A stretch of 64,000 bases of DNA, from the NCBI GenBank assembly GCA_963971305.1, contig OZ020308.1:34873275-34937274 (forward strand). The letters are read 5' to 3'. Below are positions 56,301 to 63,786 of the stretch, in pieces (the first letter of the stretch is position 1; each line of letters opens with the position of its first letter). Both the position numbers and the translations under genes were made by a program. The notes beneath the pieces are model-generated. The model was not told where the DNA came from, ran no database searches, and was given only the letters and a program-made list of their open reading frames with translations. This DNA comes from Arcuatula senhousia (taxonomy: Eukaryota > Mollusca > Bivalvia > Mytilida > Mytilidae).

Positions 56301-59269
56301 ATATAATATGAAGTTGTGGGTTTGTTTCATCATAATTTGCCTGCAACTGTTTGTCACAACTCTCCTTAAGGAGCACTATCATAGGGCTTCCCACACTGCA
56401 AGGTCAAAAACAACCTGCAACATGTAGGCTTTTTAGAACCAATGTCAGACTTCAATTTGCTATAAAGTGACCTACTTTAAAATTCATTAAAAAGTAAAAA
56501 CTACCTGTGACCTCAATAAACTATGACTTAATACCGACCTTAAAGTGGATTTAAAAGCGACCTTGTGACCTGAAGTTATACCAAGCAAGAGTCCCAGTCA
56601 TAGTTCACTTTCATTTTTTAAAAAGAGTTTGCATTGTGTTGTAGTGCCTTGTTTATAGTATGAACTTTAAACTTTAAAATTTGAATGCTTCTTCTTTATT
56701 TCTTAGCTCCATTGATATATCATTTTGTGAAAAACATAATATTCATCTATAAATACATTTTTTTTCTCTTTAAATTGTCTTACTTTAATGCTATTCTAAA
56801 CTGTCTCTAATGTGTCTTACAAAGACCAAACATGCTGTCTTCAAATTTTAAACAAGAGGCTCCCAAGAGCCTGAATCGCTCACCTGAACTACACAGATAC
56901 ATATATTTGTAGATATTATTGTGCTTAACCATATGCGATTTAAATTTATGAAATATCTTGGTTAGTTTTCAAGATATTGGGCTTAATAAGTGCAAATTTG
57001 GCAAAAATTAGGAAAAAGAACAATAACTCCCACATCAGCAGTCAGATCTTTTCCGAAATTTCAGGACAGGTAGATCTTAATATGCTGATCACTTTTGATT
57101 CTTGCACAATTTTGATATCTGAAACCAGTTTTGAGTTATTAGCAAAAAAATAAAATTTGCCCCTATGTTCTATTTTTAGCCATGGTGGCCATGTTTTTTT
57201 ACAAATCAAAAATCTGAACGATAGAGTTGTACCATATAAGATATCAAACAGTGTCCATGTTAAGATGCAGTTGGTCTTACCGTTTCAGACAAGTCAGGGG
57301 AAAAGTAATGAACAATGGTAAATATTGATGCTTTAAGGGCCATAACTCCTAAAAGAAATGGTTCTACAGCTTTGACCTAATTACATGAATTGTAGATCTT
57401 GATGTGCTCAATCATATGCATTTTGAAATATCTTGTACAGTTTTCAAGATATAGGGCTAAATAAGTGAAAAATTTTGAAAAAATCCAGAAAAAGGGCAAT
57501 AACTCCTATGTCGTTTGTTGGATCTTCTTGAACATTTCAGAGCAGGTAGATCTTGAGATGCTGATCACTTTTGTCTCCATCAGAATTTTGATATCTTTTA
57601 CCATTTTTGAGTTATTTGCAAAAAAATTTAATTTGACCCCTATGTTCTGTTTTAAGCCATGGAGGCCATATTTTTTGACGAATCAAAAATCCCAACGATA
57701 GAATTGTAGCATTAATGCTATTAAACAACTGTGCCAAGTTTGGTTGAAGTTGGATGTATGGTGTCAGACAAGTTAATCTTTGAAATTCAGGGTAAAAGTA
57801 ATGAAAAATGGTAAATTTGGACGCTTTAAGGGACATAACTCCTAAAAGAAATGGTTTTACAGCTTTGACCTAATTACATGAAATGTAGATCTTGATGTTC
57901 TTAGTCATATGCTATTTGAATTTTTAAAATATCTTGTATAATTTTCAAGATATAGGGTTAAATAAGTGCAAAATTTTGATAAAACCCAGAAAAAGGGCAA
58001 TAACTCCTACATCGATTGTTGGATCTTCTTGAAAATTTCTGGGCAGGTAGATCTTGAGGTGCTGATCACTTTTACCCTGCCAGAATTTTGAAATCTGTTA
58101 CCGTTTTTGAGTTATTTGCAAAAAACTGTAATTTGATCCCTATGTTCTATTTTTAGCCATGGCGGCCATGTTTTTTTACGAATCAAAAATCCGAACGATA
58201 GTTTTGTACACATAATGCCACTAAACAACTATACCAAGTTTGGTTGCAATTGGACTTATGATGTCGGACAAGTTAACGTTTGAAAAATTGTTTACAGATG
58301 ACGACGGACGCCAAGTGATGGTAAAAGCTCATATGGACCTTCGGTCCAGGTGAGCTAATAATTAAAATCATATTTCATTGTTTGCCCGACATGAAAACCA
58401 CAAAAACTAGTACCCCACAAAATTTAATACTTTGACAGTATTTCCTTACCTTTCATCTATTTCAGGTGGACCAAAACCATTTCCAAATGCATTTTTCTAC
58501 AATGGATAACAGCAGAAAACTAAATTATTTTATAGATTTATGCAAGATTAGAATTTATGAGTAAGAGATGATCAATTTTAATATTTTAATCAAATCTAGG
58601 TAAAGCTTGACAAGAGCAGCGCTGGAGGTGACCCACCTTGCATTTTTGTCCAAGTTGGTGCAAACCATGACCTTTGACCTTTTGACTCAGAAATCAAGAG
58701 TCTACTTTTCTGTTCATAAGCATTAATTTTCATGACACACTATAATGGGATCCAAATGTTACCCCATTAATGAAAAGCCAAATTCCAAACAAAAGGTGTT
58801 TTGATGTGCATATCTCATCTCAAGGTCAAAGTTCATACATTGTGTATAACTTTACATGAGGTGAAAGTTCAGATGTGTCAATCAATTCTAAAGGTCAAAT
58901 GTTTATTCTATCTGTATGTTAAATTTTAAATTATATGAACAGGAGGTGGTGAATTTGATGTGTCCATCAAATCCTTAGGTCGAAAGTAAATTCTATAGGT
59001 CAATATATAAAATGACTTTTTGCATCATGCATAGACATTTATACTTCATATCCCTTATGTTTTAGATCTGATGCTGCAATTAAATCTGAAGGTCAAAGGT
59101 TAATTCAGTATGTCATACGTCAATTTACCTGTACAGGAGGAGGAGGTTCTGAGGTGTCAATCAAATCGTCGACCTCTTCAGGTTCGGGTTCTGGTTCAGG
59201 ATCAGGTACTACAGCAACTGGTTTGACATGTTTGTTGAAATCTGATGCTATCAAAAAGTTTGGAGGGTC
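32301..59269 (-). CDS. HIP1R: HIP1/HIP1R orthologue (huntingtin-interacting protein 1 family), 5' partial
   Basis: Twenty-two minus-strand exons join in phase to 798 codons and TAA. Order from the N-terminal side: linker with DPPNFLIASDFNKHVKPV and FGPP (1-63), long coiled coil (64-380, including DLLIERLTKEI, corresponding to the clathrin-light-chain-binding region of the family), a helical middle region, then the I/LWEQ or THATCH actin-binding domain (about 520-740; ELxxLVDxEM-like, RWTEGLLSAAKAVGWGAT, KFEELIVCSNEIAASTAQLV, QSQVRVLELEKEL). These match human HIP1 and HIP1R almost block by block; invertebrates normally have one gene ancestral to both. The protein links clathrin coats and membranes to actin during endocytosis. 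The ANTH lipid-binding exons (about 250-300 residues) are upstream of the window or beyond 59269. The C-tail is short (ends ARFE) compared with the human proteins. Confidence 0.96.
33502..33615 (-). CDS. HIP1R: HIP1R exon u (C-terminal latch helix)
   Basis: 38 codons, VRVLELEKELETERYKLGEI then RKKHYQLAGASEGWEEDQ; the family latch/dimerisation helix. Phase 0. Confidence 0.97.
33780..34025 (+). repeat. Tandem pair, period about 173 bp
   Basis: AGATTGTGTGAAAGTTTCAT recurs at 33780 and 33953. The body contains GTTTCAGAGGAGTTGC, also seen in the repeats at 42.9-44.5 kb. Confidence 0.7.
34303..34375 (-). repeat. Dispersed GTGTACGCGACACA repeat, inverted copy
   Basis: Minus strand reads GTGGAATAAGTGTACGCGAC and on, as in the copies at 957 and 15350. 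Confidence 0.5.
34617..34678 (-). CDS. HIP1R: HIP1R exon t
   Basis: Encodes LMDFSKLTLMQSKKQEMQSQ, matching human MDFSxLxLxxxKxQEMxxQ. Acceptor TTGACCAG, donor GTATTT. Confidence 0.96.
35141..36836. mobile_element. pogo/Tigger-like TIR element with nested LINE tail
   Basis: TA then CAGTAGACTCC at the left, GGAGTCTACTG then TA at the right. Inverted identity continues as AAATCGGATATCG. The CAGTARACYC start and TA target fit pogo/Tigger-like elements. Further TATCCGAT/ATCGGATA words occur near 35190, 36640 and 36700. No transposase is visible; a LINE fragment (35688-36035) sits inside. Confidence 0.8.
35688..36035 (-). pseudogene. LINE RT C-terminal fragment nested in the TIR element
   Basis: An open minus-strand frame of about 116 codons encodes TTRGHHLKL, RKYSFTQRTVDTWNSLP and NAPSVKSFEARLDRFW, the standard C-terminal text of jockey/CR1-like LINE polymerases (YSFxxRVxxxWNxLP, APSVxxFKxxLDxxW). 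Upstream RT is missing. Confidence 0.75.
36902..37131 (-). CDS. HIP1R: HIP1R exon s (I/LWEQ core)
   Basis: 76 whole codons; EAADKVVKGEGKFEELIVCS and NEIAASTAQLVVASKVKADR match HIP1/HIP1R closely. Confidence 0.97.
37190..37340. mobile_element. MITE, 151 bp, TA target
   Basis: TA then CTGTCAACGTACTTATTTTC at the left and GAAAATAAGTACATTTACAG then TA at the right. A relative without clear ends lies at 28045-28240. Confidence 0.78.
37802..37942 (-). repeat. Dispersed repeat abutting a HIP1R splice donor
   Basis: Inverse copy of the repeats at 19526-19670 and 19894-20051 (ATTATGAAAGGATATAGAGT at its right end, CACTAGAACCCAAACAA at its left, on the minus strand). Confidence 0.75.
37956..38056 (-). 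CDS. HIP1R: HIP1R exon r (I/LWEQ, RWTEGL)
   Basis: Encodes EFYKKNHRWTEGLLSAAKAV and GWGAT, the most conserved block of the domain. A dispersed repeat begins about 13 nt after its donor GTAAGG. Confidence 0.97.
38546..38700 (+). repeat. Dispersed repeat shared with 52488-52690
   Basis: GGATTTAGTTATACAGGAAG followed by GATAAGTAGTTGCTGA and TTCCTTCCTCATCC parallels GGATTTAGTTAAGCAGGAAG and the following text near 52.5 kb. Confidence 0.55.
38771..38833 (-). CDS. HIP1R: HIP1R exon q (I/LWEQ)
   Basis: 21 codons, AIRILIERSRDLQREIVAQG and R, phase 0, donor GTAAGA. Confidence 0.96.
39230..39319 (-). CDS. HIP1R: HIP1R exon p (I/LWEQ)
   Basis: 30 codons; LKVNESILDSCTGLMQ matches LEVNERILxxCTxLMQ of the family. 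Confidence 0.96.
39821..39999 (-). CDS. HIP1R: HIP1R exon o (I/LWEQ start)
   Basis: 59 codons including EIGDLVDNEMASTTSAIEEA, matching ELGDLVDKEMAATSAAIE of HIP1. Ends in phase 0 at GTAAGA. Confidence 0.96.
40263..40328 (-). CDS. HIP1R: HIP1R exon n
   Basis: Encodes LGSSCRAAGDSGLKVLDTLG and K; phase 1 both ends, acceptor GTTTTCAG, donor GTATTA. Confidence 0.9.
40835..41080 (+). repeat. 3' UTR relic of the RT element seen at 21.3-22.2 kb
   Basis: GCAACAAGCAGGAACTGC, CTGAGTTCACTCTTGTTATG and TATTTTGTCTTTGCC follow the same order as 21990-22170 (GCAAGCAGGAACTGCTTA, CTGAGTTCACTCTCGTT). No RT coding remains. Confidence 0.7.
41093..41200 (-). CDS. HIP1R: HIP1R exon m
   Basis: Encodes LANLVKSITGLSHHMGDCVI onward, matching the family LLxSxTxLAHLTSDAIxxG helix. 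Its acceptor region is duplicated upstream at 41250 and about 41317. Confidence 0.92.
41331..41463 (+). repeat. Dispersed repeat, copy of 25612-25745
   Basis: ACTAGAATGGCAGTCTTCCA, AATATTCAGTTAACAGGAAG and AGTACTATAGGAGGAAGCTA match 25612 onward at high identity. Confidence 0.8.
41908..41994 (-). CDS. HIP1R: HIP1R exon l
   Basis: Encodes FLLMRTEPVIASLEKLKTMQ onward; phase 1 both ends, donor GTACCA. Confidence 0.9.
42493..42662 (-). mobile_element. tRNA-derived SINE with 13-bp TSD
   Basis: CCTTCTTTATGTG (42480-42492) and CCTTCTTAATGTG (42663-42675) flank the insert with one mismatch. On the minus strand it begins GGGTGGCCGAGTGATCTAAG (A box), has a CTCGAGTCCCG B-box-like stretch, and ends in GGGCGTTAAACACCAAC plus (CA)n. 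The tail resembles that of the longer retroposon at 1314-1800 (GGGCGTAAAACACCAAC). Confidence 0.85.
42691..42780 (-). CDS. HIP1R: HIP1R exon k
   Basis: Encodes SAIQEGKVIIKDALDQFENP onward, the counterpart of the human AxxxIQDALxQLEEP block. Phase 1 in, phase 1 out. Confidence 0.93.
43246..44405. mobile_element. TIR element (AAAGGAGTAGAGCCACGAAG), outer
   Basis: AAAGGAGTAGAGCCACGAAG then GCC at the left, exact inverse at the right end (44383-44405), continuing with mismatches to GGCCC. It splits a tandem unit of the surrounding repeat. Contains a second, similar element. Confidence 0.8.
43425..44005. mobile_element. TIR element nested in a relative of itself, inner
   Basis: AAAGGAGTAGGTTCACGAAC at the left and its near-exact inverse (one mismatch) at 43986-44005, both continuing into TATTTGGCCC. 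The end sequence is a variant of the outer element's ends. Confidence 0.75.
45023..45185 (-). CDS. HIP1R: HIP1R exon j (coiled coil end)
   Basis: 54 codons, TKLERETADKDSLETQLRQQ through LHQQLI, ending in phase 1; acceptor TTTTGTAG, donor GTATGT. Confidence 0.92.
45717..45862. repeat. Large near-perfect palindrome (about 145 bp)
   Basis: The left arm TACAAGAATATATCGACCAA and the right arm TTGGTCGATATATTCTTGTA are exact inverses; pairing extends inward through GATCTATGCATATCGACC/GGTCAATATGGATC and outward to TTATAGCTTT/AAAGCTATAA. A transcript would fold into one long hairpin with a tiny loop near 45789. Confidence 0.88.
45950..48340 (+). repeat. Composite repeat with about 370-bp direct units, split by a foldback element
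   Basis: 45950-46310 and 47868-48240 are direct copies (GATTTTCACAxGGATTCCAA, GCAATGTAAxGGTGCAATAT, CACAAACCCCAAATACA). The right end carries an ACGAC-rich stretch and the palindromic GCAAAAATTTTGC within TATACGATT...GGTCGTATA. Confidence 0.7.
46325..47806. mobile_element. Foldback/TIR element with about 190-bp inverted ends
   Basis: TA then CAGTAAATTGTCTGTTACCT at the left; AGGTAACAGACAACTCACTG then TA at the right. The inverse match runs about 190 bp (to about 46515 and from about 47620). The centre holds about 70-bp tandem units around TATATTTGATTTGGGATATA (46960-47180). No transposase coding. Confidence 0.82.
48614..48856 (-). CDS. HIP1R: HIP1R exon i (coiled coil, longest exon)
   Basis: 81 codons, HLENQVKMLEDAKSSLMNQL through NRQIQELK, continuous heptads; acceptor TTGACTAG, donor GTTAGT. 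Confidence 0.92.
50241..50412. mobile_element. MITE, CTGTAAACCAACTTATTT family
   Basis: TA then CTGTAAACCAACTTATTT at the left; AAATAAGTTGGTTTAAG then TA at the right, one change from perfect. Related to 3998-4191. Confidence 0.75.
50540..50677 (-). CDS. HIP1R: HIP1R exon h (coiled coil)
   Basis: 46 codons, ESKSEMDRIDQERKVIQESL onward, phase 0 both ends; acceptor TTTACTAG, donor GTTTGG. Confidence 0.9.
51397..51465 (-). CDS. HIP1R: HIP1R exon g (coiled coil)
   Basis: 23 codons starting NADVTKKL, matching human KNADTAKQL. Acceptor TTTTATAG, donor GTATGT. Confidence 0.92.
51925..52155. other. HIP1R intron segment with one recognisable MITE end
   Basis: GTTGCTGCTTCTACAGTA near 52130-52150 is the inverse of TACTGTAGAAGCAGAAATAT near 3744, indicating one end of a shared MITE family. 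The other ends were not located. Confidence 0.4.
52170..52258 (-). CDS. HIP1R: HIP1R exon f (coiled coil)
   Basis: Encodes QAKAYEEKFKKMKDIYQKLR onward, resembling the family YxKLKEKHSEL segment. Donor GTAAGA, phase 0. Confidence 0.92.
52488..52690 (+). repeat. Dispersed repeat shared with 38546-38700
   Basis: See 38546-38700; here followed by CCCTCCCAACCCCTACCC text. Confidence 0.55.
53365..53446 (-). CDS. HIP1R: HIP1R exon e (coiled coil)
   Basis: Encodes DNDELKKKLRQTETVQVGAS onward; ends in phase 1 at GTATGT. Confidence 0.9.
53608..53975 (+). repeat. Hairpin-ended repeat, GTCTCGCC family
   Basis: Starts TATGTCTCGCCTG and ends TATGTCTCGCCTTTT then GCAGGCGAGAC, an inverted end that can fold on itself. 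A GCCGCCGCCGCC stretch precedes the 3' hairpin. Interior text ATACCAAATATC resembles the core of the other families. Confidence 0.6.
54110..54360 (+). repeat. Hairpin-ended repeat, GGATACCCC family, short copy
   Basis: Starts GTGAACGAGCTCA (decayed hairpin), GGATACCCCC; ends with a GACAGACAGACGGAC microsatellite and CAGGGGTATAAT. Confidence 0.65.
54373..54465 (-). CDS. HIP1R: HIP1R exon d (coiled coil)
   Basis: 31 codons, DQKILSAQREEIARLEKIL onward, heptad pattern; acceptor ATTTAAG, donor GTTCGT, phase 0. Confidence 0.9.
54736..55125. mobile_element. TTAA-flanked MITE, 390 bp
   Basis: TTAA (54732-54735, 55126-55129) flanks GGATGTTCGCT and AGCGAGCATCC, inverted with one mismatch. PiggyBac-like target preference. 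Confidence 0.78.
55726..55895. mobile_element. Harbinger-like MITE, 170 bp, TAA TSD
   Basis: TAA on both sides; ends GGGTTGTTCCATT and AATTGAACAGCCC, with further inverse matches inward. A 3-bp TWA target and GGG-start ends fit PIF/Harbinger-type MITEs. Relative at 27880-28041. Confidence 0.7.
56154..56226 (-). CDS. HIP1R: HIP1R exon c (coiled-coil start)
   Basis: Encodes DLLIERLTKEIQYLKSELER and LKIE, matching the DHLIERLYREI start of the family coiled coil. Begins in phase 2. Confidence 0.95.
56385..56595. mobile_element. hAT-type MITE, older copy
   Basis: Interior AAAGCGACCTTGTGACCTGA and ends GGCTTCCCACACTGC/GAGTCCC correspond to 4751-4950. Flanks TATCATAG and AGTCATAG agree at 6 of 8 positions. 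Confidence 0.65.
56858..58358 (+). repeat. Hairpin-ended repeat, CTCACCTG family, copy 1 (Helitron-like end)
   Basis: Begins with GGCTC-CCAA-GAGCC hairpin and CGCTCACCTG; ends with hairpin GGACC-TTC-GGTCC, AGGTGAG and CTAA before T. The interior is about three 480-500-bp units (CCATGGxGGCCAT at 57181, 57657, 58157). The hairpin plus CTRR/T end is the Helitron 3' rule; the inverted CTCACCT/AGGTGAG subterminal motifs resemble Helentron-derived elements. No Rep/helicase coding. Confidence 0.65.
58450..58496 (-). CDS. HIP1R: HIP1R exon b (FGPP linker)
   Basis: Encodes KNAFGNGFGPPEIDE plus two bases; FGPP is conserved in the human protein. Donor GTAAGG. Confidence 0.93.
59129..59269 (-). CDS. HIP1R: HIP1R exon a (post-ANTH linker)
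   Basis: 47 codons, phase 0 both ends. PPNFLIASDFNKHVKPV matches the human PPNFLRASALAEHIKPV; followed by a Pro-Glu run and DDLIDTSEPPPP. Confidence 0.94.
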
Positions 59270-59385
59270 CTGCAAAAAAAATATCAATTTTATCATATAA
59301 AAATACTGAAGGTGTTTTGTTTGCTTTTTAATACATGTAGTAAAATAAAACCAATATCTGTTGAAAAAGGTATATGTATACTAGA

Positions 59386-61355
59386 GGCTCCCAGGAGCCT
59401 GAATCGCTCACCTGATCTCTTATGCCAAAGTTTGAATAAATTTCTCAAACTTTCAAGTATACAAAGTTGCAAAACAATCCTTTCAGTGGTTTCAGAGAAG
59501 ATTTTTGGAAATCAGTTTAAATTAATAGAAAAAAAACAGTTAAAGGGCAATTACTACTGTAAGGACATTTTGATGCTGAACAAAAAAATTTGCTTCCGAT
59601 TTTTTTTATCTCTTATACTTTTTGAGTTATAAGCCAAAAACAATGGTTTGACCCCCCTGTTCTATTTTTAGCAACGGCGGCCATGTTGGTTGGTTGACAT
59701 GTATATAATTCACAAACTTGGTAGAGGACATCCTAAAGATCATGTATACCAAGTATCAATGCAATCCCTTCAGTGGTTTAAGAGAAGAAGATTTTTGAAA
59801 ATCAGTGTAAATTAATGAAAAAAACAGTTAAAGGGGAATAACTCTTAAACGGCTGATCTGACAATTTAGACCCTGAAATCATTTTTGTAGATCTCAATGA
59901 GCTAAACAATTCTGCAATGCTAACTTTTCCTCTAGCTCTAACGGTTTTCAAGATATTGTCCAAAAACTGCAAAAATGGTCAATTTTGATGATTAAAGGGA
60001 AATAACTCCTGTAAGGAGTCGTTTCACAACTTGGACTCAATGGAGAGATTCGTAGAGCTTTTGATGCTGAACAAGGTAAGTTGCTTCATATTTTCTCTAT
60101 CTCTTATACTTTTTGAGTTATGAGCCAAAAACAATGGTCTGACCCCCCTGTTCTATTTTTAGCAACGGCGGCCATGTTGGTTTGTCGACATGTATATAAT
60201 TCACAAACTTGGTAGAGGACATCCTAAAGATCATGTATACCAAGTATCAATGCAATCCCTTCAGTAGTTTTAGAAAAGAAGATTTTTGAAAAGCAGTGTA
60301 AATTCATGGAAAAAACAGTTAAAGGGGAATAACTCTTAAACCACTGATCTGACAATTTAGACCCTGAAGTCATTTTTGTAGATCTCAATGAGCTTAACAA
60401 TTCTGCAATGCTATCTTTTCCTCTAGCTCTAACGGTTTTTAAGATATAGTCCAAAAACTGCAAAAATGGTCAATTTTGATGATTAAAGGGCGTTAACTCC
60501 TATAAGGAGTCGTTTCACAACTTAGGCTCAATGCAGAGATTCGTAGAGCTTTCGATGCTGAACCAGGTAGGTTGCTTCGGATTTTCTCTATCTCTTATAC
60601 TTTTCGAGTTATAAGCCAAAAACAATGGTCTGACCCCCCTATTCTATTTTTAGCAACGGCAGCCATGTTGGTTGGTCGACATGTATATAATTCACAAACT
60701 TGGTAGAGGACATCCTAAAGATCATGTATACCAAGTATCAATGCAATCCCTTCAGTAGTTTTAGAGAAGAAGATTTTTGAAAATCAGTGTAAATTCATGG
60801 TAAAAACAGTTAAAGGGGAATAACTCTTAAACGGCTGATCTGACAATTTAGACCCTGAAATCATTTTTGTAGATCTCAATGAGCTAAACAATTCTACAAT
60901 GCTAACTTTTCCTCTAGCTCTAACGGTTTTCAAGATATTGTCCAAAAACAAAAAAAGTTGAAATTTGATGATTAAAGGGCAATAACTCCTATAAGGAGTT
61001 GTTTCACAACTTCGACTCAATGGAGAGATTCGTAGAGCTTTTGATGCTGAACAAGGAAGGTTGCTTCAGATTTTCTCTATCTCTTATACTCTTTGAGTTA
61101 TAAGCCAAAAACAATGGTCTGACCCCCCTGTTCTATTTTTAGCAACGGCGGCCATCTTGGTTGGTCCACATGTATATAATTCACAAACTTGGTAGAGGAC
61201 ATCCTAAAGATCATGTATACCCAGTATCAATGCAATCCCTTCAGTGGTTTCAGAGAAGAAGATCTTTGAAGAAAAGTTAACGGACGACGGACGACGGACG
61301 ACGGACGCTTAACGATGACAATAGCTCACATGACCCTTCGGGTCAGGTGAGCTAA
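59386..61355 (+). repeat. Hairpin-ended repeat, CTCACCTG family, copy 2
   Basis: Begins with GGCTCC-CA-GGAGCC and CGCTCACCTG; ends with (ACGGACG)n, hairpin TGACCC-T-T-C-GGGTCA, GGTGAG and CTAA before T. Four internal units of about 490 bp (TGATGCTGAA anchors 59571, 60062, 60553, 61042). Shares GTTCTATTTTTAGC and GGCGGCCATGTT with copy 1. Open frames here, such as 60463-60224 minus, are repeat products. Confidence 0.7.
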
Positions 61356-62853
61356 TAACTAACAGTACCACAGGGTGGGAACGGAAATTGTACAGTTTCC
61401 GGAAGCGCCGTTCTTATGACAAGCAAAAGTTAGCGCCATGTTCAAATCCCACGGATTCGTTAATAAAAGTACTTCTAATTACGTTAAATACACAAAAACG
61501 TTCAACCATATCTACCAATAAAGTGCATATATATGCTTTATGTAATGACAAGTATCTGCATTAAATGCGTTTTATCTGTATGTTCGCGTTTAAGCATGGA
61601 TTTTTTAACAAAAATGGTAGCTCGAACATCTCAAAAAGACAAGACCATCTTCTTTTTTCGATCGTTTTAAAAATAAACACACATTGAACGAACGTCGATT
61701 TGTACTTTTTGAAGCCTCTTTATATTGAACATTTAAAATCAAATGCATTTGTAAAGCAGATATTAACTATTTAGTGATAACTTCCAATTTTGTCTCAAAA
61801 TTCTGAAATTAAAAGTGAACGGGAAGCGCCAAGGCAGAAAAAAATGTATGAATAGTTAGCGCCGAAATTTAGAGTTTTCTGTTGGGGTATCTTTTGGGTA
61901 ATTTCTCATTACAAGTCGATTTAGGAATATAACTAAAAATCCCCCGATGAAACTGAGTTTTTGGTAACACTGTTCATGACTTTGTGGCATTAAGTAGTAT
62001 AACTATTTTCCGGGTATTACATGTAAAGTCCTCGTCCATATTTTTTTTAGCCTTGTGAGATTAACACCTCCCCCCATTTTTTTCCCTGCACCTAATACAA
62101 TGTTATCTAAAAGTAAATTAATACAGGAATAATATCTAACTAAAGATTTATCATTATAAACACATTTACGTGCATGAGTCAGACAAGTTGAAATGGCAAT
62201 ATGCAAATTATAGCTGTGTTCCGATGAAATCAAGCTATCATTTAACATTAGATTATATTATACAGTGATACAGAAAAGGGGGAGGTTAAATTTAAAACGG
62301 TAGTTAGTTGTTTTCTAGGTCGTGTCAAGGTTGTGGTCTGTTCGAATGAAATAGTCAAAGAAGGTATGTATATACATGTATTAAAATGTGTAGAATTTGT
62401 TTTTCATTAGATAATTTGTGAAGTAATTCACAGAAGTTATATCTTACAAAAGGGATTATTTAAATGCACTAAATCTTTTCAAAGCATGTCTATTTATAGA
62501 TATATTTATGTTTATGATGCATCCGTGTTTTGAAGTTTATTGTATAGTTTTTATTTAAATTTCATGGAAGAACTTATTTTCTGGAATTTTTAAATAGCGT
62601 TGACTGTTATTCCCCCTTTCGACGTAGAATCAAAATTCAAAATATAACCGTTAGGGGCCGAAGGGAGGGTTTGTTTTTTCTTTGAAAATGATATTATGGG
62701 AAGAAATATTTAGGCAGTAGAATAATGCTAATAATTAAAAAAAAAACTGTCGTAATGTCTTAATTCTGGCAAACAACAATTTTCGTATCTATTTGATATA
62801 AGAAAGTTTTTATACCGCTAATGGCATATGCATACTTCTTCTTCATTTCGACA
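61356..62853. other. Stretch without a recognised gene
   Basis: AT-rich sequence between the large repeat and the orphan ORF. An 81-codon minus-strand frame at 62248-62003 has no recognisable domain or splice support. Nothing else seen. Confidence 0.5.
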
Positions 62854-63786
62854 CTACTGCAAATCTCTGACGCCCATGTTAATTTTTTTACCATCGACGC
62901 ATAGTTTGTATGAGTTGGTGGACGCGCTGTCGTCACTTGCGATTAAATGTACCATTTCTGTCATTACTCCTGGTGTGTAACCGGATTTGCAAGGATTAGA
63001 ATTTTCCAAACTTTTTCTGTCTGGAACCACAAAATTAACGCTAGACTTCTGGGGATCAAACCTTCCTTCATCTTGACCTTGATTTTTCCAACCGCCCATA
63101 AATCTCAAAAACCTTCCTCTAAAAAGTTTTTCACCTACTCTCCAAAACTGCTTCACTTCATCGGAATATCGCATCTGGTGGCTGTCCTCATGTGAGAACC
63201 ATTCCACTACATCCAAAAACAATAGGTATGCAATATTTGTTAATGGAAACTTTTCATCTTTAAGTAGTTTGTTAAATTTCATATATATGTCCTCTTGATT
63301 ATTCTTCTGAAGGGATTTCATCACATCTGGAACCATATTGATAATTTCCTTTGTCATTTTATCTAAATAGTTTTCTTTATCTACCTCATCACTTGTATAT
63401 TCTAAATCTTCGTCTAGAGCACAGGATGATGGAGACTGCAAGGTACTTTCAATACATGTATCTTTATCTGTATTGTCACATTTATTTAGGTATGGTTCAT
63501 TCAAATCAATCTCAAGATCATTGTTCGTAGGTTCTATGTGCATTGGTTTTTTTGAAATCTCGATTGTAGTTGTTTTTTTGTTAGGAATAATTATTTTGTT
63601 TTCTTCTTGTATTTGTTTAGGAATAATTCCAAAGTTTTTAATTGTCTTTTGTCTTTTGTTTGACAAGTTTACACATGTAAATTGTAACTCTGCGTCGGGG
63701 TGGTAAACAATGCAGTGATCAACAACTGCAGCAAATGTCGATGAAGTATTTGCACAGCTCATGCACAAAAAAATCTGTTTACCCAT
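62854..63786 (-). CDS. Unidentified 310-codon ORF with N-terminal zinc-finger-like motif
   Basis: I do not recognise this protein. The open frame runs from ATG at 63786 to TAG at 62854. Residues 8-29 contain C-x2-C-x12-H-x4-H, a C2H2-like arrangement. A Lys/Thr/acidic low-complexity middle (about 45-150) follows, then a hydrophobic, better-ordered C-terminal half with FPLTNIAYLLFLDVVEWFSH, KLFRGRFLRFMGG and VNFVVPDRKSLENSNPC. Base composition is coding-like throughout. An acceptor-like TTTGTTTTCACAG lies one base before the ATG, so an upstream exon is likely. The 3' end may also continue through a GTCAGA donor near 62867, because the last residues look abrupt. It lies upstream of the most 5' HIP1R exon seen and on the same strand, so it could be a nested intronic gene or a coding relic of a mobile element. 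Confidence 0.6.
   Translation of the reverse strand: MGKQIFLCMSCANTSSTFAAVVDHCIVYHPDAELQFTCVNLSNKRQKTIKNFGIIPKQIQEENKIIIPNKKTTTIEISKKPMHIEPTNNDLEIDLNEPYLNKCDNTDKDTCIESTLQSPSSCALDEDLEYTSDEVDKENYLDKMTKEIINMVPDVMKSLQKNNQEDIYMKFNKLLKDEKFPLTNIAYLLFLDVVEWFSHEDSHQMRYSDEVKQFWRVGEKLFRGRFLRFMGGWKNQGQDEGRFDPQKSSVNFVVPDRKSLENSNPCKSGYTPGVMTEMVHLIASDDSASTNSYKLCVDGKKINMGVRDLQ

Noticed and set aside
60224..61020. Minus-strand frames with KTVRARGKDSIAELLSSLRS
   Set aside because: They recur in successive 490-bp units of a mobile repeat, so they are not independent genes.
59270..62853. HIP1R ANTH exons
   Set aside because: Searched on the minus strand for ANTH-like text with splice borders; only repeat and AT-rich sequence was found, so these exons are presumed beyond the window.
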